Of a DNA stretch of 64,000 bases, positions 55,820-64,000 are shown piece by piece. The translations under genes and the position numbers were made by a program. Positions within the stretch are counted from its first letter, which is position 1; the number at the start of each line of letters is the position of its first letter. The stretch is from an uncultured Butyricimonas sp. (GTDB lineage Bacteria; Bacteroidota; Bacteroidia; Bacteroidales; Marinifilaceae), in contig CALUMT010000008.1 in the NCBI GenBank assembly GCA_944321845.1, positions 1-64,000 on the forward strand. Reading direction: 5' to 3'. The notes below the pieces were generated by a model. That model was not told the DNA's origin. It did no database searches and saw nothing but the letters and a program-made list of their open reading frames with translations.

Positions 55820-57142
55820 ATGTTTGAGAATCTATCCGAAAGGCTTGAGAAGTCATTCAAGATTTTAAAAGGACAAGGGAAAATTACCGAGATAAATGTG
55901 GCCGAAACCTTGAAGGAGGTTCGTCGTTCGCTGTTGGATGCCGACGTGAATTATAAGATTGCGAAGGAGTTTACCAATACGGTGAAGGATAAGGCGTTGG
56001 GAATGAATGTGCTGACAGCGGTGAAGCCGGGGCAGATGATGGTGAAGATCGTGCATGATGAGTTGATTCAATTGATGGGATCCACGAGCGTGGATATCAA
56101 TTTGAAAGGCTCACCGGCGATCATCTTGATGTCCGGGTTGCAAGGATCTGGTAAGACGACATTTTCCGGTAAACTGGCGAACTTGTTAAAGACGAAACGC
56201 GGTAAACGGCCTTTGCTGGTCGCTTGTGACGTGTATCGTCCGGCTGCTATCGAGCAGTTGAAGGTGTTGGGAGAGCAGATCGGGGTTCCGGTATACAGTG
56301 AGGAAGGAAATAAAAATGCTGTACAGATTGCCCAGAATGCGGTGAACGAGGCGAAAGCCACGGGTAAGGATGTGGTGATCGTCGATACGGCAGGACGTTT
56401 GGCCATAGACGAGCAGATGATGAACGAGATCGCCGCAATAAAAGCAGCTATCAATCCAAGTGAGATTCTGTTCGTGGTGGATTCCATGACCGGTCAGGAT
56501 GCCGTGAATACAGCGAAAGAGTTTAATGACCGTTTGGATTTTGACGGCGTGGTATTGACGAAATTGGATGGTGATACGCGGGGTGGTGCGGCATTGTCAA
56601 TTCGTACCGTGGTGAATAAGCCGATCAAATTCGTGGGAACTGGAGAAAAATTGGAGGCGTTGGATGTGTTCCACCCGGATCGTATGGCAGACCGTATCCT
56701 GGGAATGGGGGATATCGTTTCGTTGGTAGAGCGTGCACAGGAACAGTTCGATGCCGAGGAGGCCAAGAAGTTGCAGAAAAAGATCGCCAAGAATCAGTTT
56801 AATTTCAATGATTTCTTGAGCCAGATTCAGCAAATCAAGAAGATGGGAAATATCAAGGAATTGGCATCCATGATTCCTGGAGTGGGTAAGGCCCTGAAGA
56901 ATGTGGATATCGATGATGATGCATTCAAGGGTGTTGAGGCTATCATTTATTCGATGACGCCAGCCGAACGGGAGAACCCGGAAATAATAAATGGTTCTCG
57001 GCGTAAGCGGATTGCCATGGGAAGCGGGACGACGATTCAGGATGTGAATCGCTTGTTGAAACAGTTTGACGAGTCCAAGAAAATGATGCGTATGCTTTCC
57101 AAGGGTGGTAAGATGATGGGACGTCCGACCCTGAGGAGATAA
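55820..57142 (+). CDS. ffh: Signal recognition particle protein Ffh
   Basis: Ffh is the GTPase of the bacterial signal recognition particle. It binds signal sequences and 4.5S RNA and docks on FtsY. The 440-residue protein has the N helical domain ([20 protein letters not shown]), the GTPase motifs [33 protein letters not shown] and [14 protein letters not shown], and the methionine-rich M domain ([43 protein letters not shown]). A TAATTTTG box lies at 55761-55768. folD follows after 33 bases. Confidence 0.97.
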   Translation: MFENLSERLEKSFKILKGQGKITEINVAETLKEVRRSLLDADVNYKIAKEFTNTVKDKALGMNVLTAVKPGQMMVKIVHDELIQLMGSTSVDINLKGSPAIILMSGLQGSGKTTFSGKLANLLKTKRGKRPLLVACDVYRPAAIEQLKVLGEQIGVPVYSEEGNKNAVQIAQNAVNEAKATGKDVVIVDTAGRLAIDEQMMNEIAAIKAAINPSEILFVVDSMTGQDAVNTAKEFNDRLDFDGVVLTKLDGDTRGGAALSIRTVVNKPIKFVGTGEKLEALDVFHPDRMADRILGMGDIVSLVERAQEQFDAEEAKKLQKKIAKNQFNFNDFLSQIQQIKKMGNIKELASMIPGVGKALKNVDIDDDAFKGVEAIIYSMTPAERENPEIINGSRRKRIAMGSGTTIQDVNRLLKQFDESKKMMRMLSKGGKMMGRPTLRR

Positions 57143-57175
57143 TGATAAATAGCGAATCTTAAAATAACATGACAG

Positions 57176-58054
57176 ATGGAAATTATTGACGGAAAGAAAA
57201 TTTCGGCACAGGTGAAGCAAGAGATTGCTGATGAGGTCAGCCGTATGGCGAATGAGGGTAAGAAGATACCTCATCTGGCAGCGGTACTTGTCGGTAATGA
57301 TCCTGCCAGTGAAACGTACGTGGCAAGTAAAGTGAAGGCTTGCCAGGCCGTTGGAATCAAAAGTTCTGAATTGCGGTACAGTAGTGATATTACTGAAGAG
57401 CAATTACTGGAGGTGATCGATAAGTTGAATGCAGACGAGGATGTGGACGGTTTTATCGTGCAGTTGCCTCTTCCGAAACATATTTCCGAGGAGAACGTGT
57501 TGAACCGGATTTCTCCGGATAAGGACGTTGATGGTTTTCATCCTTGTAATGTTGGACGTATGGTGTTGGGATTACCGACATTCCTGCCGGCTACTCCAGC
57601 TGGAATCGTGGAGCTGCTGAGCCGTTATAATATTGAGACGGAAGGAAAACATTGTGTCGTGGTCGGACGTAGTAATATCGTGGGAACGCCGATGTCCGTG
57701 TTGATGTCAAGAAAAGCCAAGCATGCCAATTGTACGGTGACCATGTGCCATAGTCGGACGCAAAATCTGAAAGAAATTACTTTGCAGGCAGATATCTTGA
57801 TCGTGGCAATGGGTGTTCCTCGTTTCATCAAGGCGGATATGGTGAAAGAGGGGGCTGTCGTGGTAGACGTGGGAATTCATCGGATTCCATCGGACAAGAC
57901 CAAGAGCGGTTGGCAGCTTGTCGGGGACGTGGATTTCGAACATGTTGCTCCCAAATGTGCCTATATAACTCCTGTTCCTGGAGGGGTGGGACCAATGACT
58001 ATTGTTACTTTGTTGAAGAATACCTTGTTGGCCTGTTCTCGTAAACATGCTTAA
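57176..58054 (+). CDS. folD: Methylenetetrahydrofolate dehydrogenase/cyclohydrolase FolD
   Basis: FolD interconverts methylene-, methenyl- and formyl-tetrahydrofolate. The 292-residue protein has the substrate site with Tyr and Lys ([17 protein letters not shown]), the signature [14 protein letters not shown], the cyclohydrolase/dehydrogenase loop [11 protein letters not shown], and the NADP-binding [14 protein letters not shown]. The C-terminal [19 protein letters not shown] is typical. It follows ffh and may share its transcript. Confidence 0.97.
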   Translation: MEIIDGKKISAQVKQEIADEVSRMANEGKKIPHLAAVLVGNDPASETYVASKVKACQAVGIKSSELRYSSDITEEQLLEVIDKLNADEDVDGFIVQLPLPKHISEENVLNRISPDKDVDGFHPCNVGRMVLGLPTFLPATPAGIVELLSRYNIETEGKHCVVVGRSNIVGTPMSVLMSRKAKHANCTVTMCHSRTQNLKEITLQADILIVAMGVPRFIKADMVKEGAVVVDVGIHRIPSDKTKSGWQLVGDVDFEHVAPKCAYITPVPGGVGPMTIVTLLKNTLLACSRKHA

Positions 58055-58065
58055 AATAAATAAGA

Positions 58066-58113
58066 TTTATGAGGTTTATGGAGTTCTTTCGAGTGCTTCA
58101 TGAACCTCATAAA
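58066..58113 (+). promoter_or_regulatory. Long hairpin in the folD-spmAB spacer
   Basis: The 18 bases at 58066-58083 pair fully with 58096-58113 (16 Watson-Crick and two G-T pairs) around a 12-base loop. No T-run follows within ten bases. The 3' arm contains the ATG at 58100, so that alternative start would be buried, while the ATG at 58130 with its AGGAG stays free. It may block read-through of ffh-folD or shape expression of the downstream gene. Confidence 0.65.
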
Positions 58114-58129
58114 CTTTACAGGAGTCTCT

Positions 58130-59362
58130 ATGGTATTGAATTATATTTGGATATTTTTTTTCGGAGTCGCATTTTTAATCGCCTTGGGAAAATTGATTTT
58201 TCTGGGGGATACAGGGGTGTTTTCCGCGATTGTAGCCTCTACGTTTGAATCTTCGAAAACGGGTTTCGAGATCTCGTTGGGATTGACTGGTGTGTTGACA
58301 CTTTGGATGGGGATTATGAAAATCGGGGAACGAGGTGGTGCCGTGAAGATTCTTTCATGGCTGATCAATCCTTTTTTTCGGAGGCTGTTCCCGGAATTGC
58401 CGCCGAATAGCCCTGCCTACGGGTCTATCATGATGAATATCGCGGCGAATATGCTGGGATTGGATAATGCTGCGACTCCCATGGGACTAAAGGCCATGCA
58501 GCAGATGCAGGAGGTGAATCCTCACCCGGGAAAGGCTTCCAATGCTCAAATTATGTTTCTGGTGTTGAATACTTCCGGCCTGACGATCATTCCCGTGTCA
58601 ATCATGGTTTATCGGGCCCAACTGGGGGCCGTGAATCCGGCAGATATATTTATACCTATACTCCTGGCCACGTATGTATCGACACTTGTCGGGTTGATCG
58701 CCGTGGCGGTTTATCAGCGGATTAATTTGCTTAATCGGGTGGTGCTGGCCTATTTGTTAGGTGGCTCATTGATTGTCGGGGGTGTCATCGCTTATTTTTC
58801 AGGATTGGATAAAGAAAGCATAACGCTGGTGTCGAGCGTGGCAAGTAACGTGATATTGTTTTCTATAATAGTTGCATTTATCGGATTAGGGGCCTGGAAA
58901 CGGATTAACGTGTATGATGCCTTTATTGATGGTGCGAAGGAAGGGTTTTCGGTAGCCGTGAAGATAATACCTTATTTGGTGGCCATATTGGTGGCTATCG
59001 GGGTCTTTCGTGCTGCCGGAGCTATGGATTTGTTGATGGATGGGTTGCGTTGGGTTTGTGAGCGTTGTGGTCTGGATGCCGATTTTATTCCGGCATTGCC
59101 GACGGCTTTGATGAAGCCCTTGAGTGGCAGTGGGGCGAGAGGCTTGATGATTGATACGATGACAACGTTTGGTGCAGATTCGTTTGCCGGTCGTCTGGCC
59201 TGTGCTTTTCAAGGGGCCACGGATACGACATTTTATATTATTGCGGTTTATTTCGGGGCGGTAGGAATCAAAAATACCCGTTACGCTGTCCCTTGCGGAT
59301 TGATTGCCGATTTGGCAGGAATTATCGCCGCGATAGTGATTTGCTATATCTTTTTTGCTTGA
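58130..59362 (+). CDS. SpmA/SpmB-like nucleoside-recognition membrane protein
   Basis: This multi-pass protein (410 residues from the ATG at 58130, AGGAG five bases upstream) looks like a fusion of spore maturation proteins SpmA and SpmB. The first half has the Gate-type block LGLTGVLTLWMGIMKIGERGG and NMLGLDNAATPMGLKAMQQM. The second half has FIDGAKEGFSVAVKIIPYLV, PLSGSGARGLMID and CAFQGATDTTFYII. Bacteroidota do not form spores, so the name is historical and a transport role is presumed. The upstream ATG at 58100 would add ten residues but lies inside a hairpin. Confidence 0.85.
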   Translation: MVLNYIWIFFFGVAFLIALGKLIFLGDTGVFSAIVASTFESSKTGFEISLGLTGVLTLWMGIMKIGERGGAVKILSWLINPFFRRLFPELPPNSPAYGSIMMNIAANMLGLDNAATPMGLKAMQQMQEVNPHPGKASNAQIMFLVLNTSGLTIIPVSIMVYRAQLGAVNPADIFIPILLATYVSTLVGLIAVAVYQRINLLNRVVLAYLLGGSLIVGGVIAYFSGLDKESITLVSSVASNVILFSIIVAFIGLGAWKRINVYDAFIDGAKEGFSVAVKIIPYLVAILVAIGVFRAAGAMDLLMDGLRWVCERCGLDADFIPALPTALMKPLSGSGARGLMIDTMTTFGADSFAGRLACAFQGATDTTFYIIAVYFGAVGIKNTRYAVPCGLIADLAGIIAAIVICYIFFA

Positions 59363-59376
59363 TTTCGAGGAATTGT

Positions 59377-59426
59377 TTAACAGGCAAAAACTTTTTCGTC
59401 ATATACCAAAAGTTTTTGCCTGTTAA
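59377..59426. terminator. Convergent hairpin between spmAB-like and M16 genes
   Basis: The 19 bases at 59377-59395 are mirrored exactly at 59408-59426 around a 12-base loop. The stem has internal A and T runs, so on either strand the 3' arm begins with T-rich bases. It lies between two converging genes and probably serves both. Confidence 0.7.
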
Positions 59427-59435
59427 AAAGATGTG

Positions 59436-60707
59436 TCATTTCCCGGCCGTGATGATAAACATTTCTTCAGGATTTAAATGTTTGCGGGCGATTCGCTGTA
59501 AATCGTCCGGGGTACAAGCCTTGATTCGATCAATGATGTCGAGATAGAACGAGTTGTCCAGGCCGTAGTTTAATTTGTGCTTAAGGGCATCGGATTGGGA
59601 AAATACTCCGTCCAATTCCCTGAGGATATCCCCGTTGAAATTACTTTTTACCAGATTCAGTTCTTCTTCCGGTACTAGTTCATCCCTGAGTCGTTGGATT
59701 TCTTTGAGGCATTCCTCGATAGTTGCTTCGGTTTGGTCCGCGTTGACATCCGTGGCAATCATCCATTGGGCTGAAAGGGGCATTGGAACATTGTAAGAGC
59801 CGATGCCGTAGGTGTAACCTTTCTCTTCCCGGATGTTGGACATTAAGCGGGAACCGAAATAACCACCAAGAACCATGTTGAGAAGTTGGAAATCGGTATA
59901 ATCTTTGTCTGTCAATTGAACTCCTTTTTTCCCGATACGGATGCTGCTTTGTACGGCACTTGGTTTGGATACGTGGTATCTGCCCGGTTTGGAGGGTGTT
60001 ATGTCGTATTGGGGTTCCGGCGGTATCGTCCTTGGGGGGAGGGATGAGAAATTCTGCTGAATCTCCTCCAGTACTTCCTGACTGACGTTCCCACATATCA
60101 TGATCCGGCATCCGGTTGCCTGGATTCGTTCCGTGTAGAAGGCTTGCAATATCTCGGGAGTTATTTTATCGAAATCCTCGAGACAGAAATGATTGGCGTA
60201 GGGATGCTGTTCCCCGTATAAGCGGTGTAAGAATTCAACCCGGGCCAAGTAGGAGGTTTTCTCCAGATTGACCAATTGCTGTTGCCGGCGGTTTTGCAGG
60301 TAAATGGCTAATTCCTTTTCAGGAAATATGCTGGCTCGGATTATTTCCGACAGCATTTGAATGGTCGGTCGTGCATATTTGTTTAGGGATATCAGGCTTA
60401 TTTCGGATTTGTGCATGCCACAGTTGTAATCCACGTAGGCCCCATGATAATCGAACAATTCTGCTATTTCTTCGGCGGAATGATGACGGGTTCCCTCGTT
60501 GAGCATATTAAGCATCGTGGAGGCGACAACCGGTTGGGGTTGATAATACGCCCCGGCAGGAAATACGACATCCATTTTGAACACTTCCTGTGTGGCGTCG
60601 TGAAGGTAGACGATTTCAATTCCATTGGGAAGCATTACGCGTTGATGTTGCCATATGGAAGGGCGGTTTATGGCGGATAAAACGGGTGGAATATTTCTGT
60701 TAATCAT
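59436..60707 (-). CDS. M16-family peptidase, inactive partner subunit
   Basis: This 423-residue protein has the two-domain M16 plan (VFPAGAYYQPQPVVASTMLN, SEISLISLNKY, MVLGGYFGSRLMSNIREEKG) but no HxxEH. At that place it reads STMLNMLNEGT. It keeps the Arg/Tyr pair in SNIREEKGYTYGIGSY, which in active heterodimers completes the partner's site. It lies 11 bases after the catalytic M16 gene, so the two should form a PMP-like alpha/beta pair. No signal peptide is evident, so the pair looks cytoplasmic. Confidence 0.88.
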   Translation of the reverse strand: MINRNIPPVLSAINRPSIWQHQRVMLPNGIEIVYLHDATQEVFKMDVVFPAGAYYQPQPVVASTMLNMLNEGTRHHSAEEIAELFDYHGAYVDYNCGMHKSEISLISLNKYARPTIQMLSEIIRASIFPEKELAIYLQNRRQQQLVNLEKTSYLARVEFLHRLYGEQHPYANHFCLEDFDKITPEILQAFYTERIQATGCRIMICGNVSQEVLEEIQQNFSSLPPRTIPPEPQYDITPSKPGRYHVSKPSAVQSSIRIGKKGVQLTDKDYTDFQLLNMVLGGYFGSRLMSNIREEKGYTYGIGSYNVPMPLSAQWMIATDVNADQTEATIEECLKEIQRLRDELVPEEELNLVKSNFNGDILRELDGVFSQSDALKHKLNYGLDNSFYLDIIDRIKACTPDDLQRIARKHLNPEEMFIITAGK

Positions 60708-60718
60708 GCTTGTTGCTA

Positions 60719-61963
60719 TTAGATATTATTTTTCAGGTACCATAGTGTGGAACAGTTTTCAGGCTTAAACATATTTTGTGCGGTTGCCTTTATTGTTTCC
60801 ACGGAGATTTGGGCGTAGCGAGCACATTCTTGATTGATGAGGTCTATGTTGCCCAGGTAATCGAAGAACGCAAGATTGGCGGATTTCCCCTGGTAATTGA
60901 TTTCGCTGTAAGAGATTCTGGCTTCCGTCTTATTGATTACTTTTTGGAGCTCCCTTTCGGAAATGGGATTCTGGATAAAGTGTTTTATTTCGTCCAGAAT
61001 GGCTTGTTCTGCAGTATCGAGAGATACCCCCTCGGAAAGTTTGCCGGAGAAAATGAATAATCCCGGGTCCATATCTCCTGTCACGTAGGCATCAATCTCG
61101 GAGAATAGTTTCCTGTTCTTAATCAGGTTCACGTACAGACGGGATGACTGGCCGTTGGACAGGATGTCCGATATGATATCGCACGTGTAAAAATTATCGG
61201 ACAATCGGTCTCCCATGTGGAACACCTTGTATATGGCATCAGCTGGAACAGGATTATTTTCCAGAACCATGCGGCGTTCTTCCTGTTGTGCGGGTTCTTG
61301 TGGCAAAGCGGGGGAAGTGTAATGGCTTGGTGGAATATCCCCGAACCATTTTTGTACCAGCTCCAGGGCCTTGTCGTGATGAATGTTTCCGCTGATGCTT
61401 AAGATGGCATTGTCCGGGGCATAGAAACGGAGGAAAAAGTCCTGTACTTCATCCAGGGTCGCCCCGGCGATATGTTCAATGTTTTTCCCGATGGTTGGCC
61501 ATTGGTAAGGATGAACCTTATAGGCTAATGGTCTTAAGTGTAGCCAGATATCCCCGTAAGGATTATTCAGGTAGCGTTGTTTGAACTCCTCAATGACCAC
61601 GTTGCGTTGGATGTCCAGGGATTTTTGGGAAAAGTCCAAACTTAACATCCGGTCGGATTCCAGCCATAAGGCCGTTTCGATGTTCCCGGCAGGAATCGTG
61701 ATATAGTAATTCGTGTAATCGTTATTCGTGAAAGCGTTACTGTCTCCTCCTGCCTGTTGCACGTGGTAATCGTAGTCGGGTATGTGAATGGAACCCCCGA
61801 ACATGAGATGTTCAAACAGGTGGGCGAATCCTGTACGTTGGGGATTTTCATTTCTTGCGCCGACCTTGTACAGGATATTGACCGATACGAAAGGGGTACT
61901 GGTGTCCGTATTACAGATGACAGTCAGTCCGTTGTCCAAAATATGTCTCGTGTATTGAATCAT
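60719..61963 (-). CDS. M16-family zinc peptidase, catalytic subunit
   Basis: The inverted zinc motif GFAHLFEHLMF gives His 48, Glu 51 and His 52, with the second-shell or third-ligand glutamates in VVIEEFKQRY (about 125-126). With 414 residues it has the half-length form that works as a heterodimer. It starts three bases upstream of the end of the nitronate-monooxygenase-like gene (2-base gap) and precedes its catalytically silent partner. M16 peptidases cleave small peptides in a closed chamber. The substrate is unknown. Confidence 0.92.
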   Translation of the reverse strand: MIQYTRHILDNGLTVICNTDTSTPFVSVNILYKVGARNENPQRTGFAHLFEHLMFGGSIHIPDYDYHVQQAGGDSNAFTNNDYTNYYITIPAGNIETALWLESDRMLSLDFSQKSLDIQRNVVIEEFKQRYLNNPYGDIWLHLRPLAYKVHPYQWPTIGKNIEHIAGATLDEVQDFFLRFYAPDNAILSISGNIHHDKALELVQKWFGDIPPSHYTSPALPQEPAQQEERRMVLENNPVPADAIYKVFHMGDRLSDNFYTCDIISDILSNGQSSRLYVNLIKNRKLFSEIDAYVTGDMDPGLFIFSGKLSEGVSLDTAEQAILDEIKHFIQNPISERELQKVINKTEARISYSEINYQGKSANLAFFDYLGNIDLINQECARYAQISVETIKATAQNMFKPENCSTLWYLKNNI

Positions 61964-61965
61964 GG

Positions 61966-62913
61966 TTACATGCTCAGGTTGGCTAATTTAGCAACGGTTT
62001 CATTGAATTCTCCCGTGATATCCCGGATGATTTCGCTGACACTTTCCTCGTGGTGAAGCATGGAGGCTGCTTGTCCTATTTCTAATTCACCTTCTGTCAG
62101 GTTGCCTTCAAATATACCTAGTTTGGCTCGTCCTTTTCCGAGTAATTCCCGGAGTTCGTCCACGGAAGCACCCTTGTTTTCCAATTGTTGTACCTGCTCG
62201 TAGAATTCGTTTTTAATAAGGCGGGTAGGAGCTATTTTCTTTAAAGTAAGAATAGTGTCACCTTCTTCTGTTTCAAATACCTTTTGCTTGAAGGCGGGGT
62301 GAGCGGAGGATTCCTTTGCTACGGCAAAGCGAGTCCCGATTTGAACGCCTTCTGCTCCGAGGGCGAAGGCCGCATACATGGACCGGCCGGATGCGATTCC
62401 TCCGGCGGCAATGAGCGGAAGATGACATGTCGCTGCAACTTGTGGAATCAAGGCCATGGTTGTGGTCTCTTCCCGTCCGTCATGTCCTCCGGCTTCAAAG
62501 CCTTCGGCCACGATGGCATCGACCCCAGCTTCTTCGCATTTCCGGGCAAAGAGAGCGCTGCTGACCACATGTACAACGGTAATCCCGTGTGCTTTCAGTG
62601 TCGGCGTCCATTTCTTGGGGCTACCGGCTGAGGTAAAAATGATTTTTACTCCTTCCTTGATGATGATGTCCATGAGTCGGTCTATCTCGGGATAAAGTAG
62701 GGGAACATTAATGCCCCAGGGCTTGGATGTGGCTTCTTTCATTTTGTGGATATGCTCGATGAGTACCTCGGGGTGCATGGAGCCTGCCCCCAATAATCCT
62801 AATCCTCCGTTATTACTGACTGCGGAGGCTAAACGCCACCCGCTACACCAAACCATTCCCCCTTGTATGATGGGGTATTTTATATTAAAGAGTTTTGTTA
62901 TTCTGTTTTCCAT
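61966..62913 (-). CDS. Nitronate monooxygenase / FabK-like FMN enzyme
   Basis: This 315-residue FMN barrel (ATG at 62913, open to 62943) begins ITKLFNIKYPIIQGGMVWCS, then NNGGLGLLGAGSM. It has AEGFEAGGHDGREETTTMAL with the catalytic-region His, and LIAAGGIASGRSMYAAFALG, GVQIGTRFAVAKES for phosphate binding. These marks fit the group containing nitronate monooxygenase and enoyl-ACP reductase II (FabK), and sequence alone does not separate them here. It heads a three-gene minus-strand unit with the M16 pair. No fab genes adjoin it. Confidence 0.85.
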   Translation of the reverse strand: MENRITKLFNIKYPIIQGGMVWCSGWRLASAVSNNGGLGLLGAGSMHPEVLIEHIHKMKEATSKPWGINVPLLYPEIDRLMDIIIKEGVKIIFTSAGSPKKWTPTLKAHGITVVHVVSSALFARKCEEAGVDAIVAEGFEAGGHDGREETTTMALIPQVAATCHLPLIAAGGIASGRSMYAAFALGAEGVQIGTRFAVAKESSAHPAFKQKVFETEEGDTILTLKKIAPTRLIKNEFYEQVQQLENKGASVDELRELLGKGRAKLGIFEGNLTEGELEIGQAASMLHHEESVSEIIRDITGEFNETVAKLANLSM

Positions 62914-62983
62914 GTGATATAAATATTTATAGTATGTGGTCAAAGGTAGAAAAAATTGTTCGTATTTGAATCGAGGCTATGGT

Positions 62984-63730
62984 TTAAAAGGTTATTGTCA
63001 TGGCAATTCCTCCTTGTCCACGAGTGTAATACGGTGCCGCGATGACGTGTGCTTTGTCTTTGGGTTTTAGTCGGAATATTTTCCGGTTAAGCGGAAGTAG
63101 CCAATAGCCAATGCGGGCGCTTAAGATACCGATGCCGGCTCCGGCAATGACATCATTTAGCCAATGGCTGTCATTGTATAGGCGTAAGAATGCGACTCCA
63201 CAGGCTATCGTGTAGGCCGCAATGCCATACCCCGTACCATATTCCAGGCGTACGAGTTCTGCTCCCGTGAAGGTTAGTGCCGTGTGCCCGGAAGGGAATG
63301 AGTTGTTTTCAGAAGCGTCAGGTCGCTGTTCCCGAACGATCATTTTCGTGGATTGGGTCATTATGGCCATAGCGACATGTGCTGTTGCAGAAATGAGTAA
63401 TCTTTCTTTGAACGAGTGTTTGGCTTTCTCCTGGAGACAACCGAGTCCTAAATGAGCGGCTGAAGGAATGAATCGTAGATAATCATCGATTCGAATTCGT
63501 GAGCCGTTAAAGCCGGAGATCCATTCTCGAGTATGAGTGTTTAGCTTCTCCAGCGGGCCCCCCTTAATCCCCAAGGCTCCAACGGTGATAAGTGACGCCG
63601 GGAGAATGAGTTGTCGGGGGGTGAATTGTAATTCATTTGAAGCTTGTTGAAGGGTGTCTGGTCGTGTTTTTTCTTGAGCTTGGGAAAAACTCGAAATGAT
63701 GAACACAAGGAGGCAGAGAAATATTTTCAT
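62984..63730 (-). CDS. PAP2-family membrane phosphatase
   Basis: PAP2 phosphatases remove phosphate from lipid phosphates or pyrophosphates at the membrane. The 248-residue protein carries the three motifs KMIVREQRPD, PSGHTA and LYNDSHWLNDVIAG. In the third motif the usual Ser-Arg before the spacer is replaced by a Tyr-Asn sequence, with the catalytic His and Asp retained. A signal peptide (FLCLLVFIISSFSQAQ) and several hydrophobic segments are present. It is separated from neighbours by 40 bases of spacer and the terminator at 63747. Confidence 0.88.
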   Translation of the reverse strand: MKIFLCLLVFIISSFSQAQEKTRPDTLQQASNELQFTPRQLILPASLITVGALGIKGGPLEKLNTHTREWISGFNGSRIRIDDYLRFIPSAAHLGLGCLQEKAKHSFKERLLISATAHVAMAIMTQSTKMIVREQRPDASENNSFPSGHTALTFTGAELVRLEYGTGYGIAAYTIACGVAFLRLYNDSHWLNDVIAGAGIGILSARIGYWLLPLNRKIFRLKPKDKAHVIAAPYYTRGQGGIAMTITF

Positions 63731-63746
63731 GATAATATAGGTTATA

Positions 63747-63780
63747 AAAAATATTTCCCGTGAATGCGGGAAATATTTTT
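63747..63780 (-). terminator. Terminator of the MFS-type gene
   Basis: AAAAATATTTCCCG at 63747-63760 pairs perfectly with CGGGAAATATTTTT at 63767-63780 around a six-base loop. On the minus strand the hairpin ends in TTTTTTATAAC. It lies 20 bases after the transporter stop codon. Confidence 0.8.
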
Positions 63781-63800
63781 TATGTTGTCAGGTTCAAAAT

Positions 63801-64000
63801 TTACTTTTTGATATTGGGTAATTCCAATCCATATCCTTTTACCACGTCCTCGCGTTTCAACCAGATTCCTAGAATGAAAGCTAGTACACCGAATGAGGCG
63901 AAAATGAGCATGGGAACAGTATAATCATAGGCCGGAGCTACAGTACCTTGTGCCATGGCAGCTTCTCTTGCCTCGGCAACTCCTGGATTGGTGGAGTTTA
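63801..64000 (-). CDS. MFS-type transporter C-terminus, partial
   Basis: The reverse strand reads about 66 codons open to the window edge and ends at a TAA at 63801. The last hydrophobic segment MLIFASFGVLAFILGIWLKR is followed by a short cytoplasmic tail (EDVVKGYGLELPNIKK). The pattern of a final helix and a charged tail with GYGLE is common in Bacteroidota MFS permeases, but only this tail is visible. The substrate cannot be given. Confidence 0.5.
   Translation of the reverse strand, partial: NSTNPGVAEAREAAMAQGTVAPAYDYTVPMLIFASFGVLAFILGIWLKREDVVKGYGLELPNIKK

Overview
The window looks like chromosome from a gut Bacteroidota, most like the Odoribacteraceae/Butyricimonas side of Bacteroidales. 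The grounds are three SusC/SusD outer-membrane uptake loci with FecI/FecR-type regulators, promoter-like sequences of the Bacteroidetes form (TTTG, about 19 bp, then TAnnTTTG or TAnnTTCG), many Cys-anchored lipoproteins, five-repeat DUF349 protein, and few strong Shine-Dalgarno sequences. The genus is inference.

Layout. 1-125 is the start of an IS-type transposase cut by the window edge. 423-8603 (minus) is uptake locus 1: sigma factor, FecR, SusC, SusD and a metallopeptidase-fold lipoprotein. 9044-13191 (minus) carries a C1 aminopeptidase, lipoamide dehydrogenase and 2-amino-3-ketobutyrate CoA ligase, followed by tRNA-Asn. 13714-17864 (plus) has a GH29 fucosidase and an M13 endopeptidase. 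18006-26137 (plus) is uptake locus 2: sigma, FecR, SusC, SusD, a fasciclin-like lipoprotein and an unknown lipoprotein. 26521-30282 is a riboflavin operon (ribD-ribE-ribBA-ribH) behind an FMN riboswitch whose terminator abuts ribD. 30410-43775 is uptake locus 3: divergent sigma factor, FecR, a frameshifted SusC, SusD, a second metallopeptidase-fold lipoprotein, two thioredoxin-fold proteins and a large metzincin-type protease, which together look like a protein or peptide utilisation locus. 43905-49370 (minus) has yidC, pyrG and a DUF349 protein. 49712-53129 (plus) has a lipid A-type acyltransferase, a glycosyltransferase and a sigma/membrane-protein/periplasmic-sensor trio. tRNA-Ser and tRNA-Pro follow, then a radical SAM protein, a prolyl-tRNA editing protein, an ACT-like protein, ffh, folD and an SpmA/SpmB-like membrane protein. 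59436-62913 (minus) is an M16 protease pair plus a nitronate monooxygenase/FabK-like enzyme, then a PAP2 phosphatase and the tail of an MFS-type transporter.

Regulation is the most interesting layer. Uptake loci 1 and 2 each have an intrinsic terminator between fecR and susC that points against the operon, with a TAnnTTTG box facing it from the susC start. This is the arrangement of the DonS-type antisense RNAs described in Bacteroides. Loci 1 and 3 share a bipartite element (12 bp, exactly 21 bp, 10 bp) upstream of regulator genes, and a TGTCTTAT core recurs upstream of three sigma/anti-sigma transcription units. In locus 2 the base composition drops sharply between the regulators and the transporter genes, suggesting an exchanged cargo module. 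All of these are read by eye and are not computed.
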